In this document: piece after piece, positions 30,004 to 41,900 of the stretch
How positions within the stretch are numbered: position 1 is the first letter of the stretch
Layout: each line of letters starts with the position of its first letter
Source: Thamnaconus septentrionalis
Lineage: Eukaryota; Chordata; Actinopteri; Tetraodontiformes; Monacanthidae
Reading direction: 5' to 3'
Assembly (NCBI GenBank): GCA_009823395.1
Contig: CM020512.1
Coordinates: 8,621,905 to 8,685,904, forward strand
DNA: 64,000 nucleotides
Notes under the pieces: model-generated
Database searches by the model: none
What the model was told of the DNA's origin: nothing
What the model saw: only the letters and a program-made list of their open reading frames with translations
Position numbers and translations under genes: made by a program

Positions 30004-33000
30004 ATGTTGAGGAAGAGCTCCGGGGGAGACAGGGAGGTCCTCCTGGATCTGGACTACGGTGGGAGAGAAGCGCCGACCGGCGACAGCTACGGGAGTCTCC
30101 AGAACGGGAGCTTCATCCCTCCGAGATGTGTGAGTGCTGCTTTTACTCTCCCCTAGTGCCGCAGAGGGTGTGTGTGTGCGGCGTGTGTGTGTGTGTGTGT
30201 GTTCCATCACCAGCAGTTGAGCAAATATAGAAAATAACTGCATACCCCCACAGCAGCCATATCCCTTCACACCTCGCCGACTCCTTTATGATGTTGCGGC
30301 TAACCTGATAGCCGGCGCCCTGGTTTTCTGTTTTTCTGTCTTTTGGGGGAATCCATCATGTTCTGTGCTAAGACATGACTTAAAGGTCGCATAGCGTGGC
30401 ATGGTGAAATATCCAAAAAGCGCTACAGCTGTCCAGAAAATAGCATTTAGCTCTCTGTTTGCAGCCACTTGCAAAAAAAATCAAAGGGAGTTACAACTTC
30501 CTGTTAAATCTGATGCTTTATTGGAGCCTCCACATGTTTGGATGCGGACCAAAAAGTAAGCAAGGTCGTTTCAGAGGGTGGGGCTAACAGCTGGCTAAGA
30601 TAAGCGTGGCCCTTTGTGACATCACAAAGTGGAGTGAAGCAGTAAATGATGAACTTTCTCGTATTGACCTAAATTACTGTGAAAACATTTGTCAAGTTAA
30701 TTCTATTCTAGCAGGGTCCTTTAAACTAGTAATTAATATCGGCCCTCCTTCCTGGAAGCTTTGATAATGCTGTGTAATGACACAGAATCTTATGGTTAAA
30801 ACCACCAGAAGGAAATCAAACAGGATCAAACCTTGGGCTGCGGCTCTCCTGTCTTCTTGTTGTTGTTGTTTTTAACACTGAAGCAAACCATTTAGTAACG
30901 GATGCTTTTAGCTCTCAGCGGCCAACAGAGACGTGGACGACGGCGATCACATTCACATCCAGTGCAACAAAAGGATCAACCAGTGGGCTCCGCCGCACGG
31001 AAACTACTTCAGGGACGGCAGGACCAAGATCGGTAGGCAGCGTCGTGATCCTCCGGATCAGAAGCTCAGAGGTTGTTTGTTTTGTTTTTTCACCCCATCA
31101 CGACATGCACCTCTTATGCGCTGTAGACTTTGTGCTGGTGTGGGAAGTCCGCTCGCGGAGGAAACGGCGCGGGGGGAAGGGGAAGGAGGACGAGGAGCAG
31201 CAGCAGCAGGCCGACGTGAAGGTGGAGAGCAGCAGGTCTGAGCGCAGGAAGGCACAGATGGCTCAGTGGAGGGAGAAGTTTGTCCAGAACCTGCAGAGCG
31301 CCGGACTGCTGATGGAGAAGGTTTGCGGAGCTTCAGACGCCCAAAGCACACCCAGCACGACCATTTACTGTTGTCTCCATCGCCACTGCGCACACACACA
31401 CACACTTTCTCTCGCTCTTTGTGTTGTTCCCCCGTAGGAGGAAACTTCAAATGAAAAGAAGACGATCCATTTTCTAAAGCTGAGCGCTCCGTGGGAGGTC
31501 TTGGTGTTTTATGCCGAGGAGCTTTGCGTGAGGGCGCCGCTGCAGGTTCGTCAGCCTGTCTCTCGCGCCAATTAGGAACATTTTTTTTCGAGTGTGTACA
31601 TTTGTATGGGGCAACACGGTGGTGCAGGGGCTAACATTAGCCTCGTTCACACTGCCAGCTAAAAATCGGATTTTTAGCCCATCCACATTTAAACCAGATG
31701 GCTTGTTTGTAGTCTGAAGAGTCACAAATCACATGAGATCCGATCGGTTTTGACTGTCCATGACGTCACTCTACGCGACGCAAGACCCAGAGAGCACCAT
31801 TCCAGGTGCGGAGCTGTAACGTAATGGAGCAGACAGAAGATTGGTCAACAATGTGGCCCAGTCTGAACACAGCCAAATCCCATTTGGACACTTGCTAAAA
31901 ACAGTGTGGACAGTCAGCCCTAAAAATCGGATTTGAAACGGAATCTGATTTGAAACAGATTTGCCTGCAGTCTAAACGCAGCCATTGTGACCTCACAGCA
32001 AGAAGGTCATGGGTTCAATCCCAGGTCTGGGGCCTGTCTGTGTGGAGTTTGCATGTTCTCCCTGTATGTCTCCGGGTTCTCCGGCTTCCTCCCACAATCC
32101 AAAAACGCGCGTGAGGTGAATTGGGAACTCTAAATTGTCCGCAGGTTAGGGTTAGGGTTAGGGTTAGGTGTGTGTATGACTGTGAATAGTTGTTTGTCTT
32201 TCTATGTGGCCCAGTAATAACTGGGCCTTCACCCCAGCTGGGTTGGCTCCAGCAGACTGTCATGTGGTGACAGAAGATGGATGGATGGACATTTTTGTGT
32301 TGGTATCTGAGCTGGTCTGTGTTCCAGGCTCAGCCAAACCTGGACCTGAACACCTCTGCACAAGTTCTGAACCGCCTGTGCATCCCCAACGTCATGACTG
32401 AATCAGTGCCAAACAGGCCGCTGGACTACTACACATGTGCCTTCCGCCAGTCCAAGATGGCCCGGTGAGCTCATCATTCTGTCACCTATGTTTTTTTGAG
32501 GGCGCACCTGGCTTGACGATTGCGATTTTTATTCTTTCCACATCCTCTGCACAGGTTTCTCGGCTGCGACGACCACGACAGCTACTTCACCAACACGCAG
32601 CGGCACCGCATTGTGAGCAGCAGAGGTTCCCCTGCCTGCCGCTGTGCTCGCACACGCGGCGGAGGACTGACCTTCTTCTGCGTCCCCTTCAGGTGCACGA
32701 GATTCTGGCCCGCACAGTTTACGGCAGGAGGAAGAGGGCCGAGGTGGGCGTGGACAGGCTGGTCAACGAGGGCGTGTACTCAGCTGCTTTCCCACTGCAC
32801 GAGGTTTGGCTGCCTGCTGGTTCCACGTGCACCTCGAGCCTTTTATTCCTCCTGACCCGGGTTGCGTTCGTCTGCTTCCTCAGGGCCCTTTTAAGCTCCC
32901 GAAACAGCCAACCCGCCCTGATGAGCTGAACCAGAGGCAGGTGCTTCACCACTACTGGTCCCGCTGGTGCAAATGGTACAAGTATCAGCCTCTGGATCAC

Positions 33001-36000
33001 ATCAGGGAGTACTTTGGAGAGAAGGTTGCCTTCTACTTTGCCTGGCTGGGTGCGTATGAGTTATACCTTATACTTATACTTATATTTGACTCTGAAACTG
33101 TAACCTAATAAAGTATTTAAATGCACATTTTGAAGACTATCATTTAAAATTTTAAACAGCACAAAGCAAAAACATTTGCAGCAATGTCAGTGCGCTGGCT
33201 TGACATCGTTTTTGCCTTTTTGGAGATGGAGCTGATGTGCAAAATGTTGGTTGGAAACAGTTTCGGCCAGTAAGATCTAAACCACAACCAGTCAAGTGAT
33301 GGATGAGCTGCATTTAATTCATAATATGGCAGTTTGTATTGGTCTTAGATTGGCGTTCCTTGTGGCCAGCTGACCTACAATAATAGCTGCATCTTAAGGT
33401 CTTTGTCATTCATTTTCTCTGGCACTTTATCAGAAAAATGTTCAAATGTTTCTGTTCTTTGTATTCTAGCAAAACCCCGACAGTTGTATTGTACTTCCGA
33501 GACAAATTGGCTGCTGTATTTCCATTCTTATAACTTTCCGTATAATATTTAAAGCTTCTACTGGGCCGGAATCCAGTCTGCCACATTTATCAGCTCAAAC
33601 TCCATCCACTGCACTGAGAGTATCATGTTTTCACAGTTAAGGAGAAAAAAAAGGGGGAAAAATGTAATTGGCTCTCGATAAGTAAAACCCATTAAGTCTG
33701 TCCTACATCAGTCTCTCTCAGCAAAATCCTCCCTGAAAAAAATTTAGAGACAGAAAAACCATCATCTCCATTCAGCCTTGATCTCGGCGCTCATTCCTCT
33801 GCAGCAGCACTGACGGAGCTCTGTGTGTCCGCGCAGGTTTCTACACAGCCTGGCTGCTGCCGGCGGCGGCGGTGGGAACGGTGGTCTTCGTGTCGGGAGT
33901 CATGTCCATGGGGACCAACACGCCAGCGTGAGTCCTCAAAGTGCACGCCAAGCACGAGACGCACGATGGGCACATGTATGATAAACCGACAGATAACAGT
34001 GAAAGATAAACAGGCAACGTAAGAATGTCATAATTAGGAGTGGTGGATATGTATAGATACATATCGTTAGCCTAATAGCAGAAGTCATATTTGAATGTTT
34101 TCGGAAAACAAGGAAAAACATTTTTTAACAAGCACATTGGTATTTTTTTCAGGTATCACAATTTGGCCAACAAATGACTTAGGCAATTTTGCTCTTAGGC
34201 TAACGATATGTATATACATACATATTTTTTTTTTTTCAAGTTACAGTGATGCTGCTCATCAGATCACAGTCGCATGACGGTCAAATACCACAATGTCTCC
34301 ATTAAAAATAAACACACACACACACACACACACCCAGTTTTATAGATAAACTGCTGACTGATTCACTGACTCATTGTGTCGTAACTCCCTCATACCTCTG
34401 TTATGTTTTATCATAAAATAAACACAATGTGGTGCAGCCATTCCTTGCCAATCGCCAACCACTGGGTGCGGCGGCACACTGCAAAAGAAGTCAGACTTCA
34501 GGGGCCTTTTTCGTCCAGAAAAGATTGATTTCGAGTTTGTGCGTTCAGTTTGGTTCTTATTTACCGTGAGAAGGTTTTGTCTTTTCTCGCGCATCGATTT
34601 CGCTCCCTCTAAAGGTTAAAAAGGGTAAATAGTTTATTGGAAGGAGGACTCCTCCTGAAAGAAAAAAAAACCTCACCACAGCACGGCAGTAGTTTTGGTT
34701 CTGTCGTGTCCGTGCGGCGTCTTCTCCCCCACAGGCAAATGCTGGCAGACGCATCTGCTATTCTGCTGTTGCCACAAAACAAACCGCTGTGCCCAATTGG
34801 CTGCTCTGATTCCTTAAAGGAAAGCCAATAAGCGTATCTTCTAAAGTGCTCGATTGGACAGGTTCAAACAAGGTAGAGGCAGAAAAGTGCAACCATGCTC
34901 TCAAATTGGCCTCTTGATGACATTGAAGGAGTTGCAGCTCAACGTTCAGCTTATCAAACAGTTTGCTTTTGCCAGCAGACTTTGCTTTTGCAGTTTGCTT
35001 TTTGCCGCAAAACATATAGAACGTCATAACAGCTCACACCCACTGGTTTCAGCGGTTGCAGCAACGTAGTCCCTGCGAGGGTGTAGATGTTTGCAGGCAA
35101 TTGCAGTAGGGATTACATAAGACCAGCAGCGTGTTGAAGGAGCTGTAGTGTAAAGTGAATATACCATGTTGGAACTTCAGGATAAGCAACAATTGCTACA
35201 CGGTGAATCAGTGGCAGAATAACAGCCAGAGTGGCAGTAGTGCCCTCTGGGTGTGTGTTTTTCTTCTGCTCTCTATTATGTGGCTGCATGATCATGTTGA
35301 TGCATGTGATTCTCCTCTCCCTCCGTGCCGTAAGATGTGTCACTCCCCAAAAGCCTGACACTGTCAGCTAACAACAAATAGCAGCAAACAGGTGCAGTTG
35401 TTAATATGCTGCTAATGTTAGCCTGCTAACATAGCTGGCTAAATTGTAGTCCGGATTCCGCATGCTGGGGACCTGCAGGGAGCCGGTTTGTTTTTGTGTA
35501 CATGCATAGCAAGACTTCGACACCTGGTGAAACAATGCACTTGGATTTGACTTGAATTTCTTTCTCCTGCCTTTGAACCGTAGAAGAAGTCGCCACCAAA
35601 TCTGCAAATAGTGCTGAACAGCACTGCTTGATGCTAATGGTAACATAGCCTGCTGGCTAGCAGTAGCCGGAACTGTAGGAATTTACAGGAAAACTTCATA
35701 TTCATGTCCCCCTCCGTCCTCGCTTGCAAGCAGCAATTCGAGCCCTCTGTGTTTTGGATCCTGTCTTGTCTGTGACAGCAGGCACTCGCTGCCGTAGAGT
35801 ACCAGAGCAGAGAGGCGGCAGGATGCAAGACGGGTCAATATCTCACGGAGACAAAGAACTAAATGTCTCAGATTCACAAGCCTCATTAGACCACACTGGA
35901 GATCCAGGACATTGATTGGAGGAGAACAGATGGGAAGCATTCTGGCGGCGGTGGCGGTGGCGATGAACGGGGTCTCAAGTGATAATGGCCAATTAGTGCA

Positions 36001-38429
36001 CAATAATCTGGCCGTTCCATAAGTAAGAAGGATAGATGTTTTCCAGAGAAATGCAGACTTGATTTTATAAGCGGAACTCTGGCGCTGGTTGTGGTCTACT
36101 CAGCTTGGACAAGATTAGAGAAACGTTCTGTCTGAAATGATGACAATTTTTAAAATTCATAATTAGAAGAACTACAGTTGAGAATCAGAATGGAAAGACA
36201 TATTCCCGCTCATCCGTGTCTCTGTCTGCAGCAAAGAGATCTGCAACAGCGGAGGAACTTACCTGATGTGCCCCCTCTGCAACACGTGCAAGGCCTGGAA
36301 CATGTCGGAGATCTGCACCATGGCCAAGGTAAACCCACCCTCAGCCGCTACGACACCTGCAACCAGCACGCAGAGAGCTCAGCTAGGTCTTCTCGACCCC
36401 CCCCTTGCGGGCAGATGGGCTACCTGTTCGACCACCCGGGCACCGTCTTCTTCAGCGTCTTCATGTCCTTCTGGGCCGTCACCTTCCTGGAGTACTGGAA
36501 GAGGAAGATGGCCACGCTGGCTCACCACTGGGACTGCATGGACTTCCATGAAGAAGAGGTCTCACACTCCAGTTCCTGTCGGTCCATTTAGCAGTTTGTT
36601 ATTACACACACTCTTTCTTGAGCATGTTTTTATTTTTGATTTGATTCTTGATTTTCTTTGCAGAGGTTGATTGAACCACTTTCACTTCACGTTCATATTT
36701 TTGTGTCCACATGTTTACCAAGTGTGTTTTGTGAATGTCCCCCACCTACCAGGAGCGTCCACGGCCGGAGTTCACAGCCATGGCGCCCACCATGGAGCCG
36801 AACCCGGTGACCGGGGTCAAAGAGCCCTACTTCCCGGAGAAGACCCGGCTGTCCCGCATGATGACTGGCTCCATGGTCATCATCATGATGGTGAGGCGCC
36901 CCGTGAAAAAGGGCTTCAGCAGCTTCAGTATGGTCGCCTGGCAGGAGGGGTTGTGAGTTCGATTCCCGCAGGTTCTACCTGTGTCTGTGTGGCTTCTCCT
37001 CAGGTACTCTGAAGATCTAATTTGATAGATTAGATTAGGATTAGACATGTATTTTGTGTTTTGTCATTCCTAACGTGCCTATTGAAAGGGTTGTGAGGTT
37101 TTTTGCTGCCTCACTTGTTCCCACCAGCAGCTGAGGCCCTTTTTCCTCCAGGGCTCCTGCCCTGTGGAAAGATACATTAAAATAATCTCATTTATCCAAC
37201 CGCCGTAGGCTCAGTCTCGGCATCAACTCATGTTTGGTTCTGGAAAAATACTCCATCTGTCATTCTCTGTACGGAGACGAACGGAGGTGGCATCTCTGTG
37301 GCACCAGTGCGCAGAGGCTTTAAAAGCCTGCGGGTCTAAATAAAAAGAAAAAGAAAAAACAAGGAGCCGAAGAAGCTGTATTTTGTTTCAGCGGTGGGAA
37401 AAGAATCAGTCTACTCACGAGCGGCGGTGTAGAAACTTGGCCGCGCTCCATCTGGCTGTGCTGCGTGCAACAACGTGGGTGTGAAACAGGAATAAATTAA
37501 CGTTTTCTTTCTCCTTCTAAAACGCTGTGTGCTGAAAGTCCCCCCCCCCACTGACTGCTGCCTCCTCTGCCTCAGCTGTGCGTGGTGATGATCTTCCTGG
37601 TGACTGTGGTCATGTGCCGCGGCATCATCAGCGTGATGATGTTTCACACCGGCAGCCCCGTCCTGCGCACAGAGGTAAAAAACAAAAACCCCAAAAAACA
37701 CAGGGAAAGACACGCTAGTGCTATGCAGGCTCAACAACTGGTGCATGTGACCTCAGGCCGGGACCATCGCCAACATCTCCAGCAGCATCGTGAACCTGGG
37801 ACTCATCCTGCTGATGGGCCGGGTTTACACCGCGCTGGCCGAGCAGCTCACAAAGTGGGGTAAGAGTCGGCGCCGCCCTCACACGTCTCCCACCTCACTG
37901 CTGTCCAGCAGCACCGCAAACAAATCACATTATTGAATGACACATGGTGATCAACCCGACTGGACACTGTTCTGTTCCGCAGAGATGCACCGCACGCAGA
38001 CGCAGTACGACAACGCCTTCATCTTCAAAGTCTTCATCTTCCAGTTCGTCAACTTCTACTCGTCGCCCTTCTACGTGGCGTTCTTCAAAGGGAGGTGAGG
38101 CGTCAGTGCTGCTGAAATCATTAGCGTGTCACAATGAAGGAAATACTCAGTTTTCAGATTGCTTCCCCCCTCTGCTCCCAAATCAGATTTGTGGGCTACC
38201 CGACCAACTACGGCACCTTGTTTGGGATGAGAAATGAAGACGTGAGTTAATATTTAACCTGTTTCAATGGCATTGCTTGTTTTATTTCTGTTTCTGTGTA
38301 CTTTAAGACTTTTCAAAGGCAAAGCGCATCGTAAATAAAACAAAACATTGTTCTCATTATTATTGTCATTGTTGTTTATCTGCAGCAAAATGCAGAAAAC
38401 TAAAGTCGAGCACCACTAAGTTTGATGTC

Positions 38430-38466
<37 letters not shown>

Positions 38467-38873
38467 AGTGCGGTCCCGGCGGCTGCCTCATTGAACTGGC
38501 CCAGCAGCTCTTCATCATCATGGTGGGCAAACAGCTCATCAACAACATCCAGGAGTTTGTTCTACCGTACGTTTCCTGTTTTGTTCTGGGCGGGAGGGTC
38601 CATTAGAAAGCACCTTGCTGCAAGTTTGCTGTCACCTTGTTGTGTATAAGTTAGAATCAAAGTAATTCTTCGACCATGAATTAAAATGAAGACCAATACA
38701 ATCTAAATACAAATAGATGTTACATTAGAAACAACAGTAGGATTAAAATGGAAAGATAATATGTGAGTGAATCACGCTGGCACCGACTGCGGTTGTGCTT
38801 GGTGCAGTGAAGCTCATTACTGAGCCTCCGCAGCATTGGCACAGTGTGTGTGTGTGTATGCGTGTGTCGTCTA

Positions 38874-38926
<53 letters not shown>

Positions 38927-41900
38927 CCGACCAGACAACAAAGCAGAGAGACGCCCCTGAGGGCTTCTTGGAGTTTTGGGACAATTAGTGGTGCTGCAGT
39001 GCGGCAGTTTCCATCACGTTTACCTTCTGTTTGAGAGACACATTTAGAGGAAAGGGGAAAGTGAGTGACCGGCGCTGACCAGCTGACCAGTCTGGTCCAT
39101 AAAACTCCTTGTTGTGCTGTGTTGTCTTGTCTTTCTTCAGACTGCAGTCCCCAAACTGTGATTGTGTTTTTATTGCTGGTGTGTCTCTGACAGCAAAGTG
39201 AAGGCCTGGCAGCAGAAGAGAACTGTGTCCAAGGTGCTGGGGAGCAAGGCGTCCCATGAGCCTCGGCGGTGGGAGCGGGACTACCAGCTGGTGGAGTGTG
39301 AAGGCCTGTTTGAGGAGTACCTGGAGATGGGCAAGTTCCTCCCTCTGCGTCGAAACAATCGTCCGAGAAAGAGATGACACACACGGCGAAATGGAAAATC
39401 ACGATGGAAGTCTCAGTCGGTCGGCTGCATCTTTTTTTGCGCTGCAGTGCTCCAGTTCGGCTTCATCACCATCTTTGTGGCGGCGTTCCCCCTGGCGCCG
39501 CTCTTCGCCCTCCTCAACAACTGGGCCGAGATCCGCCTGGACGCGCACAAGTTCGTGTGCGAGTACCGTCGGCCGGTGGCCGAGCGCGCCCAGAACATCG
39601 GCGTGTGGTTCAACATCCTGGAGGCCCTGTCGCACCTGTCCGTCATCGCCAACGTGAGTCGGGCTTGCAGGCCGATCTGGGCTGCTTGACCCCTGCTTGA
39701 CCCCTGCATGACCCCTGCTTTCTCTCTCTGACGTCCGCAGGCTTTCCTCATCGCCTTCACCTCGGATTTCCTGCCTCGCCTGCTCTACCAGTACAAGTAT
39801 GACAACAATCTCCACGGATACGTCAACTTCACCCTGGCGTACGCCCCTCTGAACTACACCGAGTACCCCATGTGCAGGTACGCAGTCTGCTAAACCTCTA
39901 CATGGAAAAAAACTGGAGCTAATGTGAAAATGACCATTTAGTCTTTGTGCAGTTTCTTACCAGTAAATTCCTTTAAAACAAGTTTTGATTCCAGAATCCA
40001 TTGGTGCAACTTTGCATGTCCACAAAAGATAATTATTAGCCCTCTGTTTGCAGGCGTATGCATTAATGTTCATTTTAGCCTGCCTTTACCTTCTCAGACC
40101 GTTGTATTTTATTCCAGACCCAAACGGGTCTGGAATAAAATAGTTATTCAAAAAACACTCTTGAGATCTTCAGAGTGGAGCAAACTTAGCCCTCTGTTTA
40201 TAGCTAAAACGCTTGGATTCAGTTTCCTGCTAAAACTGATGGACCTTCCACATGTTTGGAAAAAGCAAATGCCATCACTGATGCCTTGTACCCTATGTGA
40301 CCTCACAAATGGCCAATCCCCATAACCTTCGAAAGAATGCAGCAGCAAAATTAGTAGGATGAAGTTTCCTCATGCCTGGGTGGTTTGGCCGACAGGCTGC
40401 AGACACGTATAAAAAACACTGGGAAAGTGGATTGTGAATAATGTAAATAATCACATCACAAAATTGTCTTGTGCGGACAGAATTCATTTTTTTTTTTGAA
40501 GGAGATGCACATCAGCCAACTCTGCTGGGCCTCTGTGTTTTATTTGCCAGATATAAAGCCTTCAGAGACAACAGTGGAAACTACTCACTCTTCTACTGGG
40601 AGCTCCTCGCCGTCAGACTGGGTTTCATCATCGCCTTTGAGGTACAGCGAGCTGCTCAAACATTTTCCGTTTGACTGTGAGTGTTGTTTTATTGCAAACC
40701 TTGAATGTGCAAGTTTTACAGTGCTAGAACTCTTTGGGGGAAAAAAAACAAAAGTGGTCGTTCAGAGTCCCAAACAAACAGTGTGAGATGATTTTTCTTC
40801 TTCAGACGTCTTGTTGGGAAACTGCCTGCAGTTATAATGTCTCCTGTGAAAGCTAATGAAGTAGTCAGCAAGTCCCGCCCCTTCCTCCTGGTCCTTGCTG
40901 AGAGTGATGCCGGTTGTGAAATGATCCTCGGCTGACTCACTCTGAGGGCCGTCACCCATATCATAACATTTTTATTGGCTCGTTCCAGCAACCCTGTCTG
41001 GACACACTTTGACTCATGAGTGCGATCGTCTTTCAGCCCTCCCCAAAATGATAACAACAACAAACCCTTTATTGAAAGCTGTCGGGGCCACACTCACTGT
41101 CTGGCTTGGAGGGCTCCTTGTCTAAACATTGTGTGTGACATGATGCCAAAATATCTGAATGGCATTGCTTTATTCTACCAATTGCATAAAAAAAAAACCT
41201 TTCAAATGTGCCTTTATTTTCAAGTTTGGAGGACAAAAATCGCCAAAGAAGAAAAAGAATAATATTTGAATTACTACCACTACTACTTATTTAGATTAAT
41301 GCGCTCTGAAGTTCACTGGAGGAATGTCGTAATGAGTGGGGGGAAGAAAATTGATGTTTCATCAACTCTCCGCAGACAGAGCCACTCATCATGTTACGCA
41401 ACTGAAAATATCAGATTGAAAAGTGCAGGTGAATTTTGATTGTCTAAGTATTTCTTTTTCACTCAATAAATCATAAATCTGACCGCTGACTTCACGACGT
41501 AGGGCTGAGCAGCCACCTGCTTTCCCAGACAGAGAGGCTAACTATTGTTAGCAATCGCACAAATTAACAACTTTCTTTGTCAAAAATCCCAAAATACTTT
41601 GCATTGAGAAAGACATCATGGAATGCTCCCACACAAGAACTCTCCATGGTTAATTATTTTTTAATTAGACCCAGCTACACTGCATCCAGAGCGAGTGTGA
41701 CACCTGCAGGCCGGGAGGAATTAATTCTCTCCAATCTAACGAGGAGATTCCTCTTCTTCCCTCTCTCTTCCGCAGCATGTGGTGTTCTTCGTGCTGCGAG
41801 CCATTGATTGGATCGTTCCCGACGTCCCGGAGTCCCTGGAGCTGAAGATCAAGAGGGAGCGCTACCTGGCCAAGCAGGCCATGGCCGAGAACCAGGAGGC

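Larger units (their letters stand above)
31609..32292 (+). mobile_element. tRNA-derived SINE, split by a MITE
   Basis: In ano7 intron 4. The left end (gggcaacacggtggtgcagg) carries an A-box-like TGGTGCAGGGG. After the inserted MITE the sequence resumes (ctcacagcaagaaggtcatg) with the B-box-like GGTTCAATCCC, then the tgtggagtttgcatgttctc body that recurs throughout fish genomes. It ends in a short (GGAT)n/(ATGG)n tail. Pol III box pair plus a tetranucleotide tail indicate a tRNA-derived SINE; the family name is not assigned. Confidence 0.8.

Noticed and set aside
38743..39402. 219-codon minus-strand frame across ano7 intron 17 and exon 18
   Set aside because: It includes a CA-derived Cys-Val stretch and antisense of a real exon; no homology.
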